The notes under the pieces were generated by a model. That model saw only the letters and a program-made list of their open reading frames with translations. It made no database searches and had not been told where the DNA came from. 64,000 nt of DNA, taken from Anthostomella pinea (Eukaryota > Ascomycota > Sordariomycetes > Xylariales > Xylariaceae). Position 1 is the stretch's first letter. Each line of letters opens with the position of its first letter. Location of the stretch: positions 1,860,001 through 1,924,000 of the forward strand of contig CAUWAG010000018.1 of assembly GCA_963556695.1 (NCBI GenBank), in the 5' to 3' direction. Made by a program: the position numbers and the translations under genes. This document shows, in pieces, positions 54,257 to 64,000 of the stretch.

Positions 54257-55188
54257 TATGCGAAGATTTAAAATTCCCAAGACGGGAACTTGTGGCTGAT
54301 GGTGGACTTGTATGCTGGCCTTTCACGATGATGGAAAAGATCCAACTCAGTCTCAGTCTAGCGACCTTTCTCGAGTATGGTGAGCCTGTGAGGGTCGTCG
54401 TATTTGGTATCGGGTTCGCTCACCCTATCAGACGCGAGTGTGCAGGGGTTTGGATGGACAGCGAATGAGAACAGCAAGAGAATGAAATCCGGGGTAGAGC
54501 CCCTGGATCTGCCAGTGCACGGTAATGTCCATAAAGCTTCTTGGGGTCGAGACCCCTAACACAGCTTTCGAAGCCATCCAGCCAGCTAGCTAGCTTTGCG
54601 CCACGTTGGCAGGTTCGAACTTTGCGCTCAGCGCCTTGCGGCCTGCTGTCTGATGACATGATTAGCAAGGTCGTCATAGTGCAACAGTGTTAATAGGGGT
54701 CATTCCAAGTACAGAGTCAGACAAGACAAGACAAGGCGACTTCGAAACCCGTCCGAGTGTTTGTACCATGCATGTCAAATAAAGGGGCTGATGAAGCCTG
54801 TGGACTTTCCCTTTAGGCCCAGGCTTGCAGAACTGGGGGATGCATCTGTTCCTCCTCCAACCCCCTCGCGGAGATGTGTACACCATGCATAAGTGTGCAG
54901 TGAGCGATGTGCAGATGTGTACCGGGAACCCGACAGCTCACCTCCAGTGCCACCTAAGAAGAGAGCATAAAATGGCAAAGGCAAAACCACATTCGGGTCT
55001 TGTGCGGTACTCCAATATGTGAGAGACGGGGAAGCTTTCTCTGTAGCATATTCCGGATTGATGGCGCGTGGACAGTCGCCTGTCTGTCCAGCGTAGTGCA
55101 GGGAGGGGTTGTGATTCGTTACAGCTGTTGATTGTGCTGAGCAAAGACTGAAAGTTCATCTCGACGCTGATCCGTCCTACCGTACCTG

Positions 55189-55328
55189 TCAGTGGCCACC
55201 CATGAAGCCCACCATCCGACTTGGGTCCAGGAGATTCTGAAAGAATAGGGACCAGTCCTCAGAGTGAATCTCAGAGTCGAGTGTCGTATAGGGCAGGTAG
55301 CCACCATTTGACGTACATGCATCAGCAG
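55189..55328 (-). other. Exon-like segment of an unrecognised gene
   Basis: Behind a classical branch/acceptor pair (TGACTAATG ... TTCTCCTGCAG, minus strand) a frame reads ADACTSNGGYLPYTTLDSEI and HSEDWSLFFQNLLDPSRMVG, ending GFMGGH and a stop. Upstream minus-strand frames (55500-55950) are also protein-like, but I could not build a full model. Confidence 0.25.
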
Positions 55329-58300
55329 CTGCAGGAGAACCGATGCAGCTTCATTAGTCACCGTTTCCAAGATGGTCTGATTATTCAGTCGCCAGCTAAC
55401 ACGGGCATTGCAAACCTGATCCAGGGACTTCATCACAGGGTGCAGTCGATGGTCATGCAAGGGTAACACTCCTACATCCGTACTCAATCAGGAGAAGGGA
55501 GGTAGTAATAGTCAGTGACCCCATCTGCCCAATACCAGACGATGGAAGTTTGCTTGCTGGGACGATCTTGGACATCGGGCTGAAGTGCAGGGTGGGAACA
55601 ACGTCTCGTATGTCGATTGCTGATTGGCACAACTTGTATATAAATTGAGCAAAGATAGTCCAAGTGGTAGTTGACTGTTCGCGAAGGTACTGGCTTATTG
55701 CCAGCTGTGTCATTCATGTAAGAGACCCGTTCGGGAAACACGAGCGAGTTGCTTCCAGCTGTCTCCTGTGCCGGTGAGGCGTTGGGGGGGTTGTCAGGTC
55801 GTCACACTCCAACTCATGCACGGCCGTTGAAGACGCGAGTTGATACAAGGAGCGACACAGGGTGTATACAAACCGAGTGGGAATGTGAGATATGGGCGTG
55901 TGACTAACTGTCAATGTCCTGTGTAGCACTTGAATAGACATAGACACTGGCGTGTGGTGGAAGCTGTCGATGGCCTCGAACAGGGTCTCATGGACCTGTC
56001 AAGAAACGACGGCCTAGAAAGAGGGTGGACGTAGGCGGATAGAGATTCATACGAATATGGAAAGTTAATCTCCAGGGTCGCAGCTTGCATTGCTTCTAGT
56101 TCAACTCACGTCCCAGAAGAAGCTTCCCGGTGAGACGCGTGAAGTGGTCTCTGGTTCAAGTGGCCACATCGAACCTGTCGGCACGTCATTGGGTCGTCTC
56201 GAGGAGCGAAGAGGAAGAGATCGGCAGGTCGAAGGAACGAACTGGTGCAAGCATGCTGTTGGGAAAAGATCCCCTCGCTTCCGTCTGCAGAAGCACCCGG
56301 ATTAATGCATCGAACACGAGAAGCGGCGGGGACATTCGAGGTGCGTGCCTATTGCAGCACCGGGAATTGCTCTCAGAGGAGACTGAGACAGGAACAGACG
56401 GCCTCACGGAAACGTGTAGCTTTGACAGCATTCAGATTCGCCGACAGCATTGGCGACAGGAGAGGAGGGAGGAGGGAGGTGGGATCTGGAGGATGAGGCC
56501 CGAGGGGAGCTCGGGCTTTGGTCAATCTGATGAGGTCCCCAGACCTGCTGGAGCCTGGCGATGCCCGCGGCGTACCGTACCGTGCCGTAGGTAGTTTGTA
56601 GAGAGCCGGTTGCAGCGGGGTACCCCGCTGAGGCGTGCTCGCTGAGGCCAGTCTGGCCAGAGCTTACAGCGGCTGTCCTCTGCTAATTATACTGCACGGT
56701 GACGGGTTACGATTGGCCAGCTCCTGTCGTCTGCATTCATCCTTGATCCAGGCGGGCATCCACCCACATGCATCCAGTGGCATCCACCCACCCTCCAACC
56801 CAAAAGCACCTCCCAAGCCAAGCCTTCGTTCTCACCAGACTACCAGTGACTTCAATATTCTCACCAGACACCCCACAGTAGGTAGGATCATGCCAAAGTT
56901 CGATTCTTTGCCCGCTGAACATATAGATGTGTCTTTTATTAGAAACCTGATCATCGTCGACGAGCATCAACTCATGGATCCGTGTCTTCTTGCATCTCTC
57001 CATCATCATCAACCAGCAGATCATCATCGACAAGCTCACTGACAAGTTGTTACTCCTCGTGGTTCTCATGTACCGTGGACCCCTATCTCGGGAACTTCTC
57101 CTTCCCATTTCAACAAGCAGATTGCCCTGCCGGCTGTGCCCCCCCTTGGTCTGCATAATAACCCGTTGACTATTATTACTGTCAGCACTCAGCAGCTGAG
57201 CAGCTGAGCAGCACAGCACAGCACAGCACAGTATTGTTGGAGCCTTGAACCACGCCATCGACACGTACCGCCATACGGTCTGACGGTCGATTGCCGCGAC
57301 CCTTGTCACTGCTACCAGCGTGCCAGCTCAACTCTAATAACGTAAAGCTATCTCCATTCGTCTCCACCGGCCACTCTGCCACTTTCCCGCCGCCCGCCAG
57401 CCCTCGCGCGAACCTCGAAGGTCGGAAGGTCTCGTGTCGCAACACCCGCAACCCGCAACGTCCTGGACAGTGGAGGCTGGAGCCAGAGCCAGAGCTAGAC
57501 CTAGAGCCAGACCTCAGCCAGCTTGAGCCAGTGCCAGCTGCTGCCTTCCACCTTTCTTCCCCGCTCCCGCTCCTCGACTAACCAATAACCACCTGCAACC
57601 TCGACCTCCTCCTCCACCGACTTCCACCACTTCCACTTCTGGGACCCTTTTCTCCAGCCATTGCCAGCCTCAACACCTCGACGACAACCCACACGGCTCG
57701 ACGGCCACCCGCGTCCGCGTCTAGTGCATCTGTACCTGCGCAGACCAGCTTGCGACGAACGGAACCACCACCCTTTCAACAATGGGCTGCTGCGCGTAGC
57801 TGCGCGTCGCAATCCATCAAGGTCGTACATCTAGAGAGACAAAGAGTGTGCGAGAGTGGCAGAAAGAAAAGGAAGACAGCGCAGTTCACGCCGGGTCGCC
57901 CCTACAATACGACTGTTGTACCAGATTCGCCGCTACTAGACCTTCCTGTTAACATACACATACTCAGCAATACATACGAAACAAATAACTGCGGCTGTGG
58001 TACCGCCACTTCGTCGGTCTTTACAGCCTAGAGACAGGCTCTTTTTTGCGGCGTTGCTGGGGATTCGACCAATACCAAGGCTTCTTTTGACCTTCCTTCT
58101 TCCACACAACAGTTACCCAACTTTTCCTCTTTTTCAGCTGCTAGACTCGGATTCTTCGATACCCTGTGAATAGACGTATTAATATCTCCCCGACCTTGGT
58201 CAGTATATTCTAGTCTTCAGTTTCCCACCCTTCCCTCCTAGTGGCTTACGCCCTCACTGCGTGTACAAGCTGAAGTCGGGGTCGCGAACCTTGTTGGTCT

Positions 58301-58684
58301 TCGATTTCGGGTCAGCAGTCCCACCTTCTTCATAGCGAGTTGCTCTGTTCTGTTTTAGCTGTCTGTTCAAGTGGGATGTCCTGTCCAGCTTTCTTCTTCC
58401 TCTTAGGAGTTACTCATTCTGGTGGAGCAGCACTGACGTACCTTCAGCTTCTACGACTCCAAAGGTCGCGACCGCATCTCGTTCCAATAAACGCTCTCAA
58501 CACTGGCGTTATCCTACTAATAGCTCTATGCTCAAGGCCCTGGTGGACTATTGCTTGTATCCCACCGTCGTCCACAATCAGGGGCGGAAGAGTGTGATTG
58601 AGTGCGTGTATGAGTGTGCGTCTTTGTGTGTTGAGTGGGGATAGCCATCCAGGTTGAAGGAAACTCGGCCATACACGAATAATC

Positions 58685-61448
58685 ATGAGCGCCGGCAACA
58701 TCAAGTCTGGTTCAACGACCAAGCAAGGCCAAGTCGGCTACTCAGCGATTACGCCTAGTAATCAGTCCAAACTCCTGGACAAGCTCAACGGGCGAAGGTC
58801 CACGCCTGATTCGGAGGCTCTAGCTAGTTCTGACGAGGAACCTGATTCTCATCGGCAGGACGTCTCCCAATCTTCAGCGCAGCCTCACAGACCTGCACGG
58901 CGGGCGTCGTGGTTGAACGACACGTCTCAGGTCGTTATGCCTCATCCTAGGAAGGGGTCGTTTGCAAGCAGTTCAATGTCACCGACTGCCTCACATCCAA
59001 CCACCCCTGCGGCTGAAACGGGTGCTGGTGCATGGGGATCCCATCCGGCATCATCTAGCGCTATGAATCGAGGGCATCAGGCTCCCCCTGCCTTCCCATG
59101 GGGAACGGGTATATGGAACACAGAGCGCAAGGAGCCGCCGTCGCGGTTGACGGAAGTACTCCCTTCGCCGACCTCGACTATGCCTCCCGGCCAAAGCTTC
59201 TTCGGCAATGATAACTCATTCTCGCAGACATCTCCTACTCTAAGAGAGCAAGGTTCCAACCCACAGATCCCCTTTGCCATTCCATTGCATCCTACGCCCA
59301 AGACGTATCGTTCTCAATCATACTCGGTCGGACAGTTGGATCCCGATTCCACCGTGCCGATTCCTCCGACTACGGGGTTGCCCGGCCGGACACGCCCAAT
59401 GGGGCATTCGGGTCTCCAACATCGGCCCTCTCGTCCCAGTATGCTGAGTGAGATGTCAAATGAAGGCGGGATGTTGGGGAAGGTGAAAGAAGTCGAGGAT
59501 GATGATGACGAAAGCACTAGCGATTCGACCCACGGTGCTCATCAGCAGCAGCAAAGCGCCGATGCGAAGACAATTGAAATTCTCACTCGTGAGAATGCCA
59601 TGTTGCGGCAGCAGCAGCAGTATCAGAGCTCCCGACTGAGACCACGCGCAACGACGGCTGCCACTTATGGGCTAGGGAATGGGTACAGCGTCCGCGACCC
59701 AGTGCCAGAAGCATCCGACTACGCCATCGATGAGCTGGACGAAGGAAATGATGGCCAGGATGCCGCAATCAAACGAGGCGTTGGCAGGCGCATGAGTGAA
59801 TATGCCGCCGGTTCCCATCGTTCCCCCTACCCTGTGGAGAACAGGAAACTGGAAAATGTCAAAAAGGCGTTTTGGCAAAGCTCTCTCGGATTTGGTGGTA
59901 TGTCGGACATTCCTCAGAGTCGCAGGCACTCCTTTGCAGATGTGCCTACGCGCCAGGCTTCGATAGGCTCCATTGGCGAGGCCGTTTCCATGCACGAAGC
60001 AAGCACGCCCGATGCGTCGCAGGGCCAAGATTATGGCGGATTTTCGGAGGGTGCTGGCTTCAACACCACGAGTCCTGGTAAGTCCATCGAATTCCAACTG
60101 GAGCGTCGCAAGACTGACTTAGCCCGCACCAAGTATCGTATTTTGCTTCCGGTAATATGCCTCATGCTCACCAGGCTATTGCCTCTTCGGCTTATGGCAA
60201 CGCCTACCAGCCAACTTATGGACTTCCTCCGGCCTATGCCAACCGCCCTCCATCGCCGCACAGAAACATGTACGGGATGAGTCAACCAAGACACAACCAG
60301 CTATTGCACATTGTGCTGTTCAAATGTTCCAGGGCCGACGTCTTCTACATCCAGGAGGGTACGGGCCTCACGGTGAAACCAGGCGACCTGGTCATCGTCG
60401 AGGCAGACCGAGGGACAGATCTCGGCACGGTGGCTCGCGATAATGTGGACTGGCAGACGGCCAAGGACCTGAAGGAACACTACTCAGAAGAACACTACAA
60501 ATGGCTAATGATGTACTCCCAGAACGCCGCCGCTGCCCAGGAGGGAACCGGCGCCGGTTTGATGGCAGCATCGAACGGTTTACAGGGAAGCGCTATTGGA
60601 GGCATGGGACCACCCACTCAGCACCACATGCAAGAGCCGAATGCTGGCGAATTGAAGCCGAAACTCATCAAGCGCCTTGCGCAAAGCCACGAGATACACA
60701 ACCTTCGCGACAAGGAGGGCAACGAAGCCAAAGCGAAGCGGATGTGTATGCAAAAGGTCAAGGAGCATGGTCTGAATATGGAGATTCTTGATGCCGAGTT
60801 CCAGATGTAAGTGTCCTCTAATACACCCGTGATACTGCGTCGCTAACGGTCCACAGGGACTGGAAGAAGTTGACATTCTACTATTTCGCCGACGCTTACA
60901 TCAACTTCAACTCGCTTGTTACGGATCTGTTCAAGATCTACAAAACGAGGATCTGGATGTCTGCCATCAACCCGGCTTCGTTCGCTAGCCCAACCCTCGG
61001 CTTGCAGGCACCCAGCGGCGTTGGTCCCGGTGCTGTCGGACTCGGCAGAGGCGGAGGGGCTAATAACAATGAGCGACGGTCTAATCCACCACCGGAACCA
61101 CAAGGCGCCTTTGCCGGTGGCAACCCTGCGAGTCGATCATTCCAGCCATCTTTTACTCAACCATTCGGTGCGGCAGATGGCTCCTCCGCTGTCGGCTCCG
61201 CGTTCCCTTCGTCCGGCTTTCCATACTCTGCCTATGGGGCCTATGGCAGTATGCCTGGCATGGTGCCCGCCATGGATTACACTACCTCAGCCTACCCTCA
61301 GAACGGCGAATTCCCACCCTCCATGGCAGTACGGTTCCCCAGCCCACACGGCGCACCGTCCCCCCGCGATCAGACCGTATCCGGTTTACCGGGTCATCAG
61401 AATGAGTGGGTTGGGGCCTTCCAGGGACTGTCTCTCAATTCTCGTTGA
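58685..61448 (+). CDS. PSP1 C-terminal domain protein
   Basis: The C-terminal part carries the PSP1 domain (HNQLLHIVLFKCSRADVFYI, QEGTGLTVKPGDLVIVEADR, GTDLGTVARDNVDW, HYKWLMMYSQNA, KPKLIKRLAQSHEIHNLRDK, FQMDWKKLTFYYFADAYINF). Yeast Psp1 was found as a suppressor of DNA polymerase alpha mutants, and bacterial relatives include RicT; the molecular role in fungi is unclear. The long N-terminal half is Ser/Pro/Gln-rich and disordered. Exons 58685-60077, 60134-60806 and 60857-61448 give 885 residues. Intron 2 is standard. Intron 1 needs an AAG acceptor at 60131-60133 to keep frame with SYFASGNMPHAHQAIASSAY; the nearer TAG (60120-60122) is only five bases from the branch site and shifts the frame. 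A CT-rich leader of about 1.4 kb precedes the start. Confidence 0.82.
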
Positions 61449-63035
61449 GCCGCCTGATGCCAAGGGAAACGCATCATAACACCTTCGCTTCTCGTATTCT
61501 ACTTGATGCCATGTCAGGCGTATTCTTAACACTTAACACAGCCCAAGCAAGGGCGCATTCGCACGCAGGCTTTTCGGAAGCCATTCAAGATAAAGGGACA
61601 GATAAAGATGGTGATGATCAGACTTTGGCGTTGGCCGGCACCTGCTTTGTTTTATAAAAACTGTGTTGCTGATTTTAATGCAAGGAAAACGGGTGGAATA
61701 GTGTTTTCCTTTTTCCGAACATCATACGACTCATTTGATGATGACGACGTCACAAGAGGGACATCAAGAGAAAACTTGTGCGCAAGGGAGATCGACATAG
61801 ACTTAAGATGGCTGCACGGCATCAGTGTAACTTGACTTTTAAAAGGGAGGGTTGTACTTTCGTTGGCTATTGAATGAGACATTCATGTGCGATCAACAAG
61901 AATTCATTTCAGGCATCCCTGTCACAGTTTGCCTTTTCGGTTGCATTCATAGGGACCTCATGCTAGGTAGCTTGTGGGTTACAGGACAAAATTGAGGAGC
62001 ATGATATTCTTGTCTTTCTCGGCACTGTTGGCTGTTCATGGGTTTGCCACTCGTGATTATTTCAAGTTGGATACCATGGGCTGTTTGCCTGCTGCTCGCT
62101 GCGTGCCGTGTCTTGCCGTATGTCGGATGTCTGCTTACCCCTTTATCCCCCTGAGGTCGGAAGGTGGCCGTTGTCCAAGCGCCCTGTTCACTTTTCCCAT
62201 GCTGTCACTCTCGCTGCCCGTTTGCTACACTGAACGTCCAAATGTCTCCGTACATCCCTTATTCAATAAACGAGGGATATACCCATTATAATGGAATAAG
62301 CACACTATAATAAGCGTCAAAGATGGCTTTTTATATTACCGCTGCTTATTCCGGGGTACTTATTCCATTAAACTTAAGACTTATAGGGGGGTGACCGTAC
62401 CTCAAGCCATGTATTTCATCCGTAATCAACGCGTATATCTATCACATCGTGGCTGACCATTTATACCGAAATTTAGCAGCGGAATAAGCCTGCTTCTAGT
62501 CTGAAGCGCTCGTAGGGCGCTTGGACAATGGTCACCTTCCGATCTCAAAGGGCTCTATAAGGCTGCGATATCACCCAGTAACGATCTTGTTGGGGGAAGG
62601 TATTGTAATTGTGGTACATGTTTCAGACATACACGTTGCCCTGACCAGTGTGTAGAAAGAGTGCTGTATGTATTGAAGCTGCAGTTCAGTCGGCAGCCGT
62701 ACTTGCAAACGAAGGAGGTCCGCTTGGTGGACAGGCAGGAAGGACAAAGGACTATGAGTACGACTCGCTTCAGGAGAGGGGAATTGAGACAGTAGGTTGG
62801 CCTGCTGCTCTTGTCTCTAGGCACCCACGTCGGTGGAGATGCCTGGCCGTCAATCGTTTCATTTGCATGTTGGTTTATAACGGAGCAGCTCCCACTTCCT
62901 ATGTATCTATCCGGCCAAGTTGCCCCCTGCCTCCTTTGCCATCTCCTCCATCAAAATCAGTGCTCGTCACGGCCTCCCAACTACAGCTCATTTGCTCGTC
63001 TTTGGCTGACAGAAACTTACAAGGAATCGAAGGCC
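61449..63035. other. Intergenic with one shortened MITE
   Basis: PSP1 3' flank, an AATAAGCA-family copy (62228-62397) plus a partial core near 62460-62495 (ATACCGAAA...GGAATAAGCC), then the upstream region of the last gene. Confidence 0.45.
62228..62397. mobile_element. AATAAGCA-family MITE copy 13 (170 bp, TA flanks)
   Basis: TA at 62226-62227 and 62398-62399. Left end CACTGAACGTCCAAATGTCT; right end (reverse complement) CGGTCACCCCCCTATAAGTC. The core has GGAATAAGCACACTATAATA on the left and CTGCTTATTCCGGGGTACTT on the right. It is about 40 bp shorter than the 211-bp copies. Confidence 0.75.
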
Positions 63036-64000
63036 ATGATGGACGACGCGAAGCATTCGAAGACGCCCTCGCTTCCTGCAACAACGCCCACCCCTGAGTC
63101 GGCTGACAAGCCAACTGCTCGCTACGGCACCACAGTAGGCTCTGACGGGATGCGAAACATGATGGATCTCTGTCACACGTGGGTCCGTCGAAGCAAGGAA
63201 CATAACGGGTTGCGTGATCCAATATACGCCGAGCTGTTGATGAGTATTCCGTACCAGGACACGACGGAGAAGGGTCAGGCCCTTGAGTCACCTTTCGTTG
63301 ATAAACTCGTCAATCTCTTCCAAGCTGCGAAGGACGAGCTCTTGGCGCGGGAGAATGTCAGCGACGAGAAGAAGAAGTTGTGAGTTTGCCACCTAGACGT
63401 CTAACGTCTAGTTCGCCGTCATGGTGTGCTCTGGAAAAGACTGACTGGTGATCTTAGAGCCGATGTAGAACTCCCTTCCGTGAAAGACGTCCAGGGGGTC
63501 CTGGCACATTGGAAAAGAATGGTTACCCTCCCGAGATCGGCGCGAGGTGGCTACCACAAGCCTGTTCTTAACGGACAGCATACGGATTTCCTCGACACGA
63601 TGAACAGCAACAGCTTACCAATGCTTCCAACGGATCCAGCTGCTTCTCGGAAACTGAGTGCTGGCTTCGACTACTCGCAAAGTCCCAAGCCCGTTCTCCG
63701 CCTTCGGGATCCCTTTCATCCGGTTGGGATCACTGCCCACTCGATAGATAACCCATCTCGAGAGGAGACTGCGACCATTAGGCAGGGCCAAGGTGGCTTT
63801 CTGTCACACACGCAGGCAATCCAAGCTGGCGAGGCATCTGCTGACGTTGACAAAACCGGACAGGACACTCAACCGACGATGTCCAAGCCCGATGGTTCTT
63901 TGAGGCCGGGAGTTGTCATCACGATTTCCTCTTCGAATTCCCAACAGGGCGGACCTAGCCAAGAGGCGCTCACCGTTGTCGTGGATCAGAACCTAATGGC
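63036..64000 (+). CDS. Unrecognised protein, 3' partial at window end
   Basis: Exon 1 (63036-63379) starts MMDDAKHSKTPSLPATTPTP and includes GMRNMMDLCHTWVRRSKEHN, GLRDPIYAELLMSIPYQDTT and a helical FVDKLVNLFQAAKDELLARE. A 78-nt intron (63380-63457, GTGAGT...TCTTAG, phase 2) leads to exon 2, which reads ADVELPSVKDVQGVLAHWKR and stays open to the window edge through Ser/Gly/Gln-rich sequence. Frame continuity across the intron and a conserved-looking helical block support a real gene, but I do not recognise the family. The ATG at 63039 is an equally possible start. Confidence 0.6.

Larger units (their letters stand above)
53041..58684. other. Long region without a confident gene; PSP1 gene leader at its end
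   Basis: Holds two AATAAGCA-family copies (53297-53385, 54046-54256), a possible exon on the minus strand (55189-55328), AGCAC repeats at about 57205-57230 and a CT-rich stretch (57290-58680) that looks like a long 5' untranslated leader of the PSP1-domain gene with many short upstream frames. Confidence 0.45.

Noticed and set aside
56130..56594. 154-codon frame rich in Arg/Ser/Glu
   Set aside because: No recognisable motif, no splice signals, and low-complexity composition; probably chance.
60078..60122. Shorter 45-nt intron in the PSP1-domain gene ending at TAG
   Set aside because: It keeps the reading frame of the first exon, which becomes non-coding in character and stops before the PSP1 domain; the AAG acceptor model joins to the domain.
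1..64000. CRISPR arrays, bacterial operons or prophage
   Set aside because: The DNA is eukaryotic with spliced genes; the short repeats are inverted MITE cores, not spaced direct repeats.

Overview
The window is nuclear DNA of a filamentous ascomycete (Pezizomycotina). Genes lie on both strands about 2-3 kb apart. Most carry short introns (about 45-90 nt, GT...AG, CTRAC-type branch sites), and the products are fungal: Sfi1, RAVE subunit Rav1, Mif2/CENP-C, Sey1, Yme2, Emi1, a PSP1-domain protein and an intron-containing tRNA-Asp. Many introns were placed by hand, so each gene model is a conceptual splice. The class (Sordariomycetes or Dothideomycetes) cannot be fixed from sequence alone.

Layout. 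0-12.6 kb: the 3' part of SFI1 (spindle pole body), RAV1 (V-ATPase assembly), an HD-domain cyanamide-hydratase-like enzyme and an OPT-family transporter, all on the plus strand. 12.6-15 kb: a gene-poor strip with a MITE and decayed coding relics. 15-19.6 kb: a dienelactone hydrolase divergent from a cytosolic HSP70. 19.6-22.8 kb: an AT-rich repeat cluster. 22.8-31.7 kb: EMI1 divergent from YME2, then MIF2 divergent from RNase H2 subunit A. 31.8-42.3 kb: SEY1, UTP7 divergent from TSR1 (both ribosome-biogenesis factors), and the urease accessory GTPase UreG. 43-50 kb: tRNA-Asp, two or three uncharacterised genes and a dense MITE zone. 50-53 kb: a HIT zinc-finger protein divergent from the Fe-S scaffold NFU1. 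53-58.7 kb: a long stretch without a confident gene. 58.7-64 kb: a PSP1-domain gene and the 5' part of an unrecognised gene.

The genes are mostly housekeeping and do not form a metabolic cluster. The strongest system-level signal is a dispersed family of about 13 short, hairpin-forming elements. Their cores carry AATAAGCA on the left and TGCTTATT on the right. The best-preserved copies are about 211 bp with terminal inverted repeats beginning CACTGAACCCTCATAAGTC and flanked by TA, as expected for non-autonomous Tc1/mariner/pogo-type MITEs. All copies are intergenic, often between convergent gene ends. Other notable points are a GC-AG intron in HSP70, an AAG acceptor needed in the PSP1 gene, a heat-shock-element-like array before HSP70, a GATA palindrome before NFU1, and several unrecognised coding segments.
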